From the NCBI RefSeq assembly GCF_030296015.1, contig NZ_AP027368.1, positions 2,170,001-2,234,000 on the forward strand: 64,000 nucleotides of DNA, read 5' to 3'. Below are positions 1 through 7,571 of the stretch, piece after piece (positions within the stretch are counted from its first letter, which is position 1; every line of letters starts with the position of its first letter). The notes under the pieces are model-generated. The model searched no databases. It saw only the letters and a program-made list of their open reading frames with translations, and was not told the origin of the DNA. The translations under genes were made by a program, and so were the position numbers. The stretch comes from Ferrimonas sp. YFM (GTDB lineage: Bacteria > Pseudomonadota > Gammaproteobacteria > Enterobacterales > Shewanellaceae).

Positions 1-255
1 GTGACTCATCAGGCCGGCCACCAGACCACCGGACCCGGTACGCATCAGCTCCCGGGTCAGGGCCAGGGGCTCCTCCACCGAGGCGGGCGTGCCGCCAAAC
101 TCTTCCGGATAGCCCAGGCCCAGCAGGCCGGCTTCGGCTGCCAGCTGATACAGCTCTCTGGGCAACTGTCCCTGTTGCTCCCACTTCTCCAGGTTGGGGC
201 TGATGTGGCGATCGACGAAACGGAACACGCTTTGGGCTATCTGTTCTTTGCTCAT
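1..255 (-). CDS. Acyl-CoA dehydrogenase, N-terminal part (cut by window edge)
   Basis: Eighty-five codons of an acyl-CoA dehydrogenase N-terminal helical domain are visible; the rest lies left of the window. The start ATG (253-255) overlaps the stop of the SDR gene upstream in an ATGA junction, so the two are translationally coupled. The visible stretch has the family pattern of an amphipathic first helix, then W-E and an L-G-L-G-Y-P-E-E-F-G-G motif near residues 52-62 where the acyl/FAD pocket begins. It is the last visible gene of the leftward catabolic operon and would oxidise an acyl-CoA with FAD. The substrate cannot be read from this fragment. Confidence 0.85.
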   Translation of the reverse strand, partial: MSKEQIAQSVFRFVDRHISPNLEKWEQQGQLPRELYQLAAEAGLLGLGYPEEFGGTPASVEEPLALTRELMRTGSGGLVAGLMSH

Positions 256-1085
256 GACTCATCCAGAAACAGGTCGGTGAAAAATTCGGTGGCGCCCTCC
301 TGATAGGCGTAGTGGTCAAACTGGGTCTGGCCAAAACGCCGCAGCAGATCCTCGTCCACCAGCAGCTCACCGGTGAGCTCCTGGGGTGGCTGACTCAAAA
401 TGGTGTAGGCGGCGTCCGCCATGATCTGCGGGGTGCGGCTGACGGGAAACAGCTGCTCACCACCGGCCTCATACTTCACCGCGTCGGTTGCGATGGTGGT
501 TCTGGGCCACAGGGAGTTCACGGCGATTGTGTCCGGGCGAAACTCTTCGGCCATGCCCAGGGTCAGCATCGACATGCCGTACTTGGTGGTGGTGTAGGGG
601 CCGTAATCCTTGAACCACTTGGGATCCAGGTTGATCGGCGGAGAGAGGTTGAGGATATGACCGCCGCCGCTCTTGCGCATCAGGGGGACCAGGTACTGGG
701 CGCAAAGCAGTACCGCGCGGTTGTTGACCTGGAACATCAGATCGTATTTGCGAGCCGGGGTGCGCTCCACATTGGTCAGGCGGATGGCGCCGGCGTTGTT
801 GATCAGTCCATCGAGCCGACCAAACTCTGCCTCGACCCGTTCGGCCAACTGCTGCACCGAGGCTTCCTGGCGAACATCCAGTTGCACGGCAATGGCCTTC
901 TGGTCCATGGCCAGAATCTCATCGCAGACGCTGTGGATGGTGCCGGGGAGCTTAGGATGGGGTTTGTCCGACTTGGCGGCCACCACGATGGTGGCGCCAT
1001 GGGAGGCGAGTTTGAGGGCCATGGCCCGGCCAATGCCTCGGCTGGCGCCGGTGATCACATAGACTTTTCCTTGCAGGTTTAACAT
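252..1085 (-). CDS. Short-chain dehydrogenase/reductase, HSDL2/AtuG-like
   Basis: A 277-residue SDR. The Rossmann motif TGASRGIG sits at residues 13-20, NNAG near 97-100, and the catalytic Y and K appear as YTTTKYG near 165. A KSDKPHPKLPGTIHS segment after the second strand is typical of the HSDL2-type SDRs that accompany acyl-CoA carboxylase clusters, including AtuG of Pseudomonas. It probably oxidises or reduces a hydroxyacyl or terpenoid intermediate with NAD(P). The gene begins 9 bp after the carboxylase alpha gene and overlaps the next gene by 4 bp. Family is secure; substrate is inferred from context. Confidence 0.85.
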   Translation of the reverse strand: MLNLQGKVYVITGASRGIGRAMALKLASHGATIVVAAKSDKPHPKLPGTIHSVCDEILAMDQKAIAVQLDVRQEASVQQLAERVEAEFGRLDGLINNAGAIRLTNVERTPARKYDLMFQVNNRAVLLCAQYLVPLMRKSGGGHILNLSPPINLDPKWFKDYGPYTTTKYGMSMLTLGMAEEFRPDTIAVNSLWPRTTIATDAVKYEAGGEQLFPVSRTPQIMADAAYTILSQPPQELTGELLVDEDLLRRFGQTQFDHYAYQEGATEFFTDLFLDES

Positions 1086-1094
1086 GGTTTCTCC

Positions 1095-3005
1095 CTAATC
1101 CTCGATGGTGATCAATAACTGGTTGGTTTTTACCTGGTCGCCGGTCTCTACCGTCAACTGAGTGACTCTGCCTGCGCGGCCTGCGGTTAGAGGCAGCTCC
1201 ATCTTCATCGCCTCCAGGGTCAGCAGGGGCTGCTCCGCTTCGACCCGGTCTCCCTGTTTCACCAACACCGACTGGATGCAGCCATCCATCAGGGCGCGAA
1301 CCTGACCGTCGTGGCTCTCGTTGGCGTTGTCCGGTGCCGCCAGGGTCTGGTCGTGGAACCGGTAGTTTTGCCCGCGCCACCCCAGGGTGACCCCATGAGT
1401 GTGGCGGCTGAACGCCAGGGTACGGCGATGCTCATCTATCTGGCAGATCAGGGTATGGGGGTGACCATGTTCAACCCTGACGGCGTAGTCTTCCTCGGAC
1501 AGTTGGACCCTGGTGCCCTGGCCCTCCGGACGCAGAGATAAGCTGTTGCTCTCCTTACCATAGTCCAGTCTCAGAGAGAGGGGGCGACAAGCTGGGCTGT
1601 TGCCGCACAGCACCACAGATGCCAGGGCCCAAAGCCAGGGGGGCGGCGCCGGAATGGCGCAGGGGTGGGGGTGGCGATCCAGCCAGGTGGTGTCCGCTTC
1701 CCCAGACTGGATTACCGGCTCTGCCAGCAGTCGTGTCAGGTAGCCCTGATTGGTGGTGATGCCCATCAGCCGGGTTTGCTCCAGGGCACGCTTCAGCCGG
1801 CGAAGGGCGGTGGGCCGGTCCGGGCCCCAGGCGATGAGTTTGGCCAGCATGGGATCGTAATGGCGGCTGACGCTGATGCCCTCGGCCAAGGCGTGATCCA
1901 CTCTGATACCGTCACCCTGAGGGGGCTGCCAGTGCTCTATGGTGCCGGTGGCCGGCAAAAAGCTTTGGCTGGGGTCTTCCGCGTAGAGGCGCGCTTCCAC
2001 GGCGCAGCCTGACAGCGTTACCTGCTCCTGAGTGAGGGGCAGGGGGGCGCCCGCCGCCACGGCAATTTGCCAGGCCACCAGATCCTGGCCGGTGATCATC
2101 TCGGTGACCGGGTGTTCCACCTGAAGCCTGGTGTTCATCTCCAGGAAGTAGAAGGTACCGTCCTCAGCCAACAGGAACTCCACGGTCCCCGCGCCCTGGT
2201 AGCCACAATGGCGTGCCAGGGCGACGGCGGCCTGGCCCATGCGCTGGCGCAACGCCTGACTGAGACCGGGGGCTGGCGCCTCCTCTATCACCTTCTGATG
2301 GCGCCGCTGCAATGAGCAGTCCCGCTCTCCCAGGAAGATATGCTGGCCATGGCTGTCGCTGAACACCTGAACTTCGATGTGACGGGCGCCGGTGAGGGCA
2401 GCCTCCAGAATCAGCTGTTCGCTGCCAAATGCCTTGGCCGACTCCGAGCGGGCCAGCTCAATCAAGCCGGGCAGTTCTGCCTCAGTGCGGGCCAGCCTCA
2501 TCCCTTTGCCCCCTCCACCTGCGGCGGCCTTGATCATCACCGGCAGGCCTATGGACAGGGCTTCGTCGGTCAGCCTGGTGACACTCTGATCTTGCCCCTG
2601 ATAGCCGGGAATGCAGGGGACGCCGGCCTCCTTGGCCGCCGCCTTGGCCCTGGCCTTGTCGCCCATCAGGTCGATGACCTCAGCCGAGGGGCCGATAAAG
2701 GTGATCCCCTCCTGACGGCATCGGCGGGCAAACTCCCCTTGCTCCGACAGGAAGCCATAACCGGGGTGGATGGCATCGGCGCCAGTGCTGTGGGCTGCCC
2801 TGATGATGGCGTCCACATTGAGGTAGGAGTCGGCGGCGGGGTCCTCGCCCAGGCAGTAGGCTTCATCGGCCAGGTCCAACACCGGCGAGTCGGCATCGGC
2901 CTCGGAGTAGACCGCCACGGTGCGGTACCCCAGGCTCCTGGCGCTGGAGAGGATTCGCGCCGCAATCTCGCCCCGATTGGCCACCAGCAGTGTATGGAAT
3001 CCCAT
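1095..3005 (-). CDS. Acyl-CoA carboxylase alpha subunit (biotin carboxylase plus biotin carrier domain)
   Basis: A 636-residue protein with an N-terminal biotin carboxylase (VANRGEIAARI at 8-18, ATP-grasp glycine loop GGGGKGM near 163-169, EMNTRLQVEHPVTE near 287-300) and a C-terminal biotinyl domain carrying EAMKMELPL, where the lysine is biotinylated. It charges biotin with CO2 using ATP and hands it to the carboxyltransferase encoded two genes upstream in the same operon. The domain order is that of the alpha subunits of methylcrotonyl-, geranyl- and related acyl-CoA carboxylases. The SDR and dehydrogenase neighbours and the TetR regulator make an AtuF-type role likelier than LiuD, but substrate specificity is inference. 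Confidence 0.92.
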   Translation of the reverse strand: MGFHTLLVANRGEIAARILSSARSLGYRTVAVYSEADADSPVLDLADEAYCLGEDPAADSYLNVDAIIRAAHSTGADAIHPGYGFLSEQGEFARRCRQEGITFIGPSAEVIDLMGDKARAKAAAKEAGVPCIPGYQGQDQSVTRLTDEALSIGLPVMIKAAAGGGGKGMRLARTEAELPGLIELARSESAKAFGSEQLILEAALTGARHIEVQVFSDSHGQHIFLGERDCSLQRRHQKVIEEAPAPGLSQALRQRMGQAAVALARHCGYQGAGTVEFLLAEDGTFYFLEMNTRLQVEHPVTEMITGQDLVAWQIAVAAGAPLPLTQEQVTLSGCAVEARLYAEDPSQSFLPATGTIEHWQPPQGDGIRVDHALAEGISVSRHYDPMLAKLIAWGPDRPTALRRLKRALEQTRLMGITTNQGYLTRLLAEPVIQSGEADTTWLDRHPHPCAIPAPPPWLWALASVVLCGNSPACRPLSLRLDYGKESNSLSLRPEGQGTRVQLSEEDYAVRVEHGHPHTLICQIDEHRRTLAFSRHTHGVTLGWRGQNYRFHDQTLAAPDNANESHDGQVRALMDGCIQSVLVKQGDRVEAEQPLLTLEAMKMELPLTAGRAGRVTQLTVETGDQVKTNQLLITIED

Positions 3006-3009
3006 GGCG

Positions 3010-4164
3010 TTACCTTTGCGCTCTGGGCAGGGTGCCCATGGCTTTGCAGATGATCCCCAGCATCACTTCGTCGGCGCCGCCGCCGATGGAGCACAGCCTC
3101 TGGTCACGATAGGCGCGGGAGACCGGGTTGTCCCACATAAAACCCATGCCGCCCCAGTACTGCAGGCAGGCGTCGGTGACTTCACGGCAGAGCCGTCCCC
3201 CCTTGAGCTTGGCCATGGAGGCCAGGGTGGTGACCTCTTCGCCGGCGACGTGGGCGGCAGTGGCCCGGTAGACCAGGGCCCGCAGGCACTCGACCTCGGT
3301 CTGCAGCTCGGCAAGGCGGAAGTGCACCGATTGATTATCCAGGATGCTCTGACCAAAGGCGGTTCTTTGACCGGCGTACTCTATGGTCTGATTGATGCAG
3401 TTCTCCAACATGCGGATGCACATGGCGCCGCCAAACAGGCGCTCCTCCTGAAACTGCATCATCTGCAGGGTGAAGCCGGCCCCTTCGTCGCCGATGCGAT
3501 TGGACTTTGGCACCCGCACCTCATCGAAAAAGATCTGGGCGGTGTCCGAGCTTCGCATCCCCAGTTTATCTAGCTTGGGGGAGAGGGTGATCCCCGGCGT
3601 GTTCGTGGGAACGATGATCAGCGACTTGTTCTTGTGGGCCGGGCCGTCAGAGGTGTTGGCCAGCAGGCAGAGGAAGTCCGCCTGGGTGGCGTTGGTGATC
3701 CACATCTTGGTGCCGTTGATTACATAGTGGTCGCCGTCGCTGCGCGCCTTGGTCTTGATGGCGGAGACGTCGGAGCCGGCATGGGGTTCGCTGACCGCAA
3801 TGGCGGCCACCATCTCGCCGGCGATGGCCGGCGCCAGGTAGCGTGCCCGCAGCTCATCCGAGCCAAACCTGGCCAGGGCCGGGGTGGCCATATCGGTCTG
3901 CACGCCAATGGACAGCGGCACGCCGCCGCAGAGCGCCGCACCTATCTCCTCGGCAAACACCACCTGATAGCTGTAATCCAGTCCCAGCCCCCCGAAGGCG
4001 GTGGGCTTGGTGATCCCCAGCAGCCCCAGTTCCCCCAACTTGCCCATCAGCTCCCGGGCCGGGTAGATTCCGTCTCGCTCCCACTGATCCACATGGGGGT
4101 TGATCTCCTGGGCCACAAACTGGCGGACCGTTTGTCTGAGTTGCTCGTGTTCCTGGGTAAACAT
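3010..4164 (-). CDS. Acyl-CoA dehydrogenase (AtuD-like)
   Basis: A complete 384-residue acyl-CoA dehydrogenase. Visible family motifs are AVSEPHAGSDVSAIKT near 142-157 (flavin and acyl binding), the K-x-W-I-T-N-A strand near 172-178, and a C-terminal region with QYWGGMGFMWDNPVSRAYRD near 342-361. The usual catalytic-base region is around residue 363 (RDQR), and I cannot pick out the glutamate with certainty. It starts 32 bp after the carboxyltransferase and ends 4 bp before the carboxylase alpha gene, so it is in the operon. In atu-type pathways this enzyme desaturates citronellyl-CoA before carboxylation; a branched or medium-chain substrate is equally possible. Confidence 0.88.
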   Translation of the reverse strand: MFTQEHEQLRQTVRQFVAQEINPHVDQWERDGIYPARELMGKLGELGLLGITKPTAFGGLGLDYSYQVVFAEEIGAALCGGVPLSIGVQTDMATPALARFGSDELRARYLAPAIAGEMVAAIAVSEPHAGSDVSAIKTKARSDGDHYVINGTKMWITNATQADFLCLLANTSDGPAHKNKSLIIVPTNTPGITLSPKLDKLGMRSSDTAQIFFDEVRVPKSNRIGDEGAGFTLQMMQFQEERLFGGAMCIRMLENCINQTIEYAGQRTAFGQSILDNQSVHFRLAELQTEVECLRALVYRATAAHVAGEEVTTLASMAKLKGGRLCREVTDACLQYWGGMGFMWDNPVSRAYRDQRLCSIGGGADEVMLGIICKAMGTLPRAQR

Positions 4165-4196
4165 CCTCTGTTCTCCTTAATGATTGGGCTCTGGGG

Positions 4197-5804
4197 TCAA
4201 AAGCGGCTGACGCCGAAACTGTTGCTGCCGCCCTCGCGCTCCTTGGCGGTGAGGCACAGGTGCAGCAACATCGCCAGGTGACGGCGTGTGTCTCTGGGTT
4301 CGATGATGGCGTCATCCCACAAGCGGGCGCTGCAGGCCAGCGGGGTGGAGGCGGCCTCCATCATGGCTTCGGTCTGTTGTTGCAGCGCATCGAGCTTGGC
4401 CTCGTCCACCGCCCCGGCTTTGGCCATGCGCGCCTGGGTGACGCTGCGCAGCACCTGGCCGGCCTGGGCGGGGCCCATGACGGCGGTGCGGCTGTTGGGC
4501 CAGGCCAGGATAAAGCGCGGATCCAAACCACGGCCGCACATGGCGTAGTTGCCGGCGCCATAGGAGCCGCCCACCATCAGGCTGAGTTTGGGCACGGTGG
4601 CGTTGGCCACCGCCTGAATCAGTTTGGACCCGTGCTTGATGATGCCGCTTTGTTCGGCGTCGGTGCCCACCATGAATCCTGTGGTGTTGTGGACAAACAG
4701 CAGGGGCAGTCCTGCCTGCTGGCACAGCTGAATGAACTGAGCCGCTTTGCAGGCGCCCTTGGCGGTGATAGGACCGTTGTTGCCGATGACGCCCAGCTTC
4801 TGTCCTTCGATGGCCATGTGACCGCACAGAGTCTGGGTGTCAAACTGGGCCTTGAACTCCAACAGCTCCGAGCCGTCGGCGAGGCGGGCCAACAGCTCCC
4901 TGACGTCATAGGGCCGTTTGGGATCATCGGGCACTATCGCCATCAGATCCTCAGCGGGGTAGCAGGGGGGCATGCCGGACGGGACAGTCCCCAGTTCGAA
5001 GCGCTGACACAGGGTGGGCAGCAGCGCCCGGGCCTGGCGAATGGCATCCCGGTCATCCAGGGCCAGGTATTCACCACTGCCGGCCTGGCCCAGATGCATC
5101 TCTGCGCCCCCCAGGGTTTCGTCGTCGGCCTGTTCGCCGGTGGCGGCTTTTAATAGGTGGGGACCCGCCAGATACATGGTGGCCTGCTGCTTCACCATGA
5201 TCACATAGTCGGACAGCCCGGGCTGATAGGCACCCCCAGCGGTGGCCGAACCATGGACCAGGGTGATTTGCGGGATGCCAGCGGCGGAGAGCCGCGCCTG
5301 ATTGGCAAAGGCGCGGCCGCCCTCGATGAAGGTGTCGGTGGCATAGTTGAGGTTGGCGCCGCCGCTTTGGGCCAGGGTTACCAGGGGCAGCCGGTTCTCC
5401 AGGGCGATCTGCTGCATTCTGAGCTTCTTCTTCAGCCCCATTGGCGAGACCGTGCCCCCTTTGACCGCGTAGTTGTCCGCCACCACCACACAGGGGATCC
5501 CCTGGATCCTTCCCAGGCCGGCGATGCAGCCGCCGCCGGCGCCGCGACCATCGCTGTCGTCGTCCATCAGATGACCGGCAAGGGCACCCAGTTCCAGGAA
5601 GGGGGCGTCCCTGTCCAGCAGCAGGGCCAGCCTGTCCCTGGGCAGGAGCATGCCCCTGGCCTGATATCGCTCACGAGCGGACTCCGCCGCGTCCTCCACC
5701 TTGGCCAATACCCGCTGCACCCGCTCCCATGCCAGGGTCATGGCCTGTCGATTGGCATCGGCCTGCTGGTCACACAAACGAAGGCGGCTGTTAATCTTCG
5801 CCAT
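4197..5804 (-). CDS. Acyl-CoA carboxylase beta subunit (carboxyltransferase)
   Basis: A 535-residue carboxyltransferase with the two crotonase-like halves. The N-terminal half has ERYQARGMLLPRDRLALLLD near 45-64 and an oxyanion-hole QSGGANL near 149. The C-terminal half has HNTTGFMVG near 370 and GGSYGAGNYAMCGRG near 410. It transfers the carboxyl group from biotin to an enoyl- or acyl-CoA. The start overlaps the upstream SDR by 14 bp, pointing to a polycistronic mRNA. It is of the methylcrotonyl/geranyl-CoA carboxylase class rather than the acetyl-CoA carboxylase AccD class, since both halves are on one chain and there is no zinc ribbon. Confidence 0.92.
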   Translation of the reverse strand: MAKINSRLRLCDQQADANRQAMTLAWERVQRVLAKVEDAAESARERYQARGMLLPRDRLALLLDRDAPFLELGALAGHLMDDDSDGRGAGGGCIAGLGRIQGIPCVVVADNYAVKGGTVSPMGLKKKLRMQQIALENRLPLVTLAQSGGANLNYATDTFIEGGRAFANQARLSAAGIPQITLVHGSATAGGAYQPGLSDYVIMVKQQATMYLAGPHLLKAATGEQADDETLGGAEMHLGQAGSGEYLALDDRDAIRQARALLPTLCQRFELGTVPSGMPPCYPAEDLMAIVPDDPKRPYDVRELLARLADGSELLEFKAQFDTQTLCGHMAIEGQKLGVIGNNGPITAKGACKAAQFIQLCQQAGLPLLFVHNTTGFMVGTDAEQSGIIKHGSKLIQAVANATVPKLSLMVGGSYGAGNYAMCGRGLDPRFILAWPNSRTAVMGPAQAGQVLRSVTQARMAKAGAVDEAKLDALQQQTEAMMEAASTPLACSARLWDDAIIEPRDTRRHLAMLLHLCLTAKEREGGSNSFGVSRF

Positions 5805-6678
5805 CGCGGCCTCCCTGAAGCACCTTGGGCGCCTGGGCTCTGTGGAAGCCGTCGAATCCCTGGTTATTGTGTGCCTGTTCCCGGCCTATGGGCCAGGTGG
5901 CGGACCCCAGAGAGGCGCCGCCGTCCACCTTGATGGTGGCCCCGTTGATGAAGGCCGCGCCCGGGGAGAGCAGGAAGGTGACCGCCGCCGAGACCTCAGC
6001 CTCGGTGGCCATCCGTTTGAGGGGGACCTGGGCCTGCAACTTGGGGATCAGGGAGCGCATCGGCTCCTCATAGGTGTCCATGCCGCTGGAAGCAACCCAG
6101 CCCGGGGCCACGGAGTTTACCCGTACTCCGCTGTGACCCCATTCCCAGGCGGCGGTTTTACTGAAGTTCTCCATGCCGGCCCGGGCTGCGCCGGAGTGGC
6201 CCATACCGGGCATGCCGTTGTGAAAGTCCGCGGTGATGTTGACCACAGAGCCGCCATTTTGCTTCATCCACTGCCGGTAGCACTCCCTGGCCATCAGGAA
6301 GCCCCCGACCAGGTTGGTGTAGACCACGGCGCTGAACCCCTTGAGGCTGATCTGCTCAAGGGGGGAGGGGAACTGACCGCCGGCGTTATTGACCAGAGCA
6401 TCGATTTGGCCGTGTTGTTCAAGGAGGCTGGCTATGGCCTGGACCACGCCGGGTTCATCGCGAATATCCAGGGTGTACAGGCTGGCCTGGCCACCGTCAT
6501 CTCGGATCTCGCCGCATACTTTCTCCAGCTTATGGGTGGAACGGCCAATGAGGACCACCTGAGCGCCCAGGGAGGCCAGTTCGTGGGCGATGCAGCGGCC
6601 AATGCCGCTGCCGCCGCCGGTGACCAGTATCACCTGTTCTTGGAACAGGCCTGGGCGGTAGATGCTCTGATAATGCAT
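5791..6678 (-). CDS. Short-chain dehydrogenase, AtuB-like; first gene of the catabolic operon
   Basis: A 295-residue SDR with TGGGSGIGR at 20-28 and NNAG near 97. The usual catalytic Tyr-x-x-x-Lys is not obvious: the expected place near 162-170 reads GHSGAARAGMENFSKTAAWEWG, with Ala in the Tyr position and Ala-Gly where YxxxK should be. That pattern is seen in 2,4-dienoyl-CoA-reductase-like SDRs, which lack the tyrosine. A C-terminal FINGATIKVDGGASLG tail is standard for the family. It begins 153 bp from the divergent tetR gene and is the promoter-proximal gene. Family is certain; reduction of an unsaturated acyl-CoA is inference. Confidence 0.85.
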   Translation of the reverse strand: MHYQSIYRPGLFQEQVILVTGGGSGIGRCIAHELASLGAQVVLIGRSTHKLEKVCGEIRDDGGQASLYTLDIRDEPGVVQAIASLLEQHGQIDALVNNAGGQFPSPLEQISLKGFSAVVYTNLVGGFLMARECYRQWMKQNGGSVVNITADFHNGMPGMGHSGAARAGMENFSKTAAWEWGHSGVRVNSVAPGWVASSGMDTYEEPMRSLIPKLQAQVPLKRMATEAEVSAAVTFLLSPGAAFINGATIKVDGGASLGSATWPIGREQAHNNQGFDGFHRAQAPKVLQGGRDGED

Positions 6679-6732
6679 GGGGACTCCTTGTCCTTCGGCT
6701 GTCTGAGTTGCTGCATTTTTAACCTAGCCTAG

Positions 6733-6742
6733 CAAGCGCTTG
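6733..6742. promoter_or_regulatory. Candidate TetR operator palindrome
   Basis: A perfect 10-bp palindrome, CAAGCGCTTG, lies in the 153-bp divergent intergenic region between the SDR operon and the tetR gene. Divergent TetR regulators usually bind such a site and repress both promoters. Only the palindrome is seen; binding is inferred. Confidence 0.45.
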
Positions 6743-6831
6743 GTTTGCAACTCCGCAGGGGCAGGGTTACTCTCTGAACCATAAAGTGTTGCCCCTCGGG
6801 ACGGTGCAACAGCGAGATCTGCGGAGAAAAG

Positions 6832-7452
6832 ATGAGCCAGAGCGTGGAACAAACACTGATTGAGCAGGGGGTGTTGGTGGACCCAAACAGTGCAAGGGGC
6901 CGGTTGTTGACCCAGGCGGCCAGGCTATTTCGGCAAAAAGGGTACCAAAGCACGACAGTCCGGGATCTGGCCAGTGCCGTGGGCATTCTCTCGGGCAGCC
7001 TGTTTCATCACTACAAAAACAAGGAGGCCATTCTCAAGGCGGTGATGGTGGAGGGGATCCATCACACCATGGCGAGGATGCGTTCAGAGCTGGCGGCGCA
7101 GAGCAGCACCGAGGGCCGGTTGCGGGCGCTCATCGCCTGCGAGCTGGATGCCCTCAACGGCGATTGGGGGGATGCCATGGCGGTGGTGATCAATGAGTGG
7201 CGCTTTCTGTCCGATGGGGGGCAGCAGGATATCCTGGCGCTCAGGGAGGAGTATGAGCAGATGTGGCTGGATCTCCTTTATCAGGCCAGGAAAGAGAGGC
7301 TGATCACAGCATCCCCCAAAGTTCTGCGTAAACTGCTCTACGGTGCCATCACCTGGACCGACAAATGGTTCGACAGCTCCGGTGAGCTCAGTTATCAGGA
7401 GCTGACCGACGCCATTTTGCAGCTGGCGATCAAACCTGCCTCAGATCCCTGA
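6832..7452 (+). CDS. TetR-family regulator of the acyl-CoA catabolic operon
   Basis: A 206-residue TetR protein. The N-terminal helix-turn-helix reads AARLFRQKGYQSTTVRDLA at about 28-46, followed by SGSLFHHYKNKEAIL near 53-67, the classic recognition-helix region. The C-terminal ligand-binding half is unlike that of any specific subfamily I can name. It is divergent from the SDR-carboxylase operon, as AtuR is from atuA-H in Pseudomonas, so it probably represses that operon until an acyl-CoA or terpenoid ligand binds. ATG 6832 follows GGAGAAAAG, a good ribosome binding site. Confidence 0.85.
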   Translation: MSQSVEQTLIEQGVLVDPNSARGRLLTQAARLFRQKGYQSTTVRDLASAVGILSGSLFHHYKNKEAILKAVMVEGIHHTMARMRSELAAQSSTEGRLRALIACELDALNGDWGDAMAVVINEWRFLSDGGQQDILALREEYEQMWLDLLYQARKERLITASPKVLRKLLYGAITWTDKWFDSSGELSYQELTDAILQLAIKPASDP

Positions 7453-7524
7453 GGGGTAACGGAGAAATCATTTTGCTCCGCGGCCCCGAATTACCTTGAT
7501 CTCCCCGTCATTATCTCTGAAACT

Positions 7525-7536
7525 AAACGGGTGTTT
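7525..7536. promoter_or_regulatory. PsrA/FadR-type operator candidate (AAAC-N4-GTTT)
   Basis: The palindrome AAACGGGTGTTT lies 36 bp before the acyl-CoA dehydrogenase start. PsrA of gammaproteobacteria recognises an AAAC-N4-GTTT-type inverted repeat upstream of fatty-acid degradation genes. The match is short and could arise by chance; its position in front of a fadE-like gene is what makes it worth listing. Confidence 0.4.
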
Positions 7537-7571
7537 TAAATTTGTGTTTAATACCCAGTCAGGAAGAAGAG

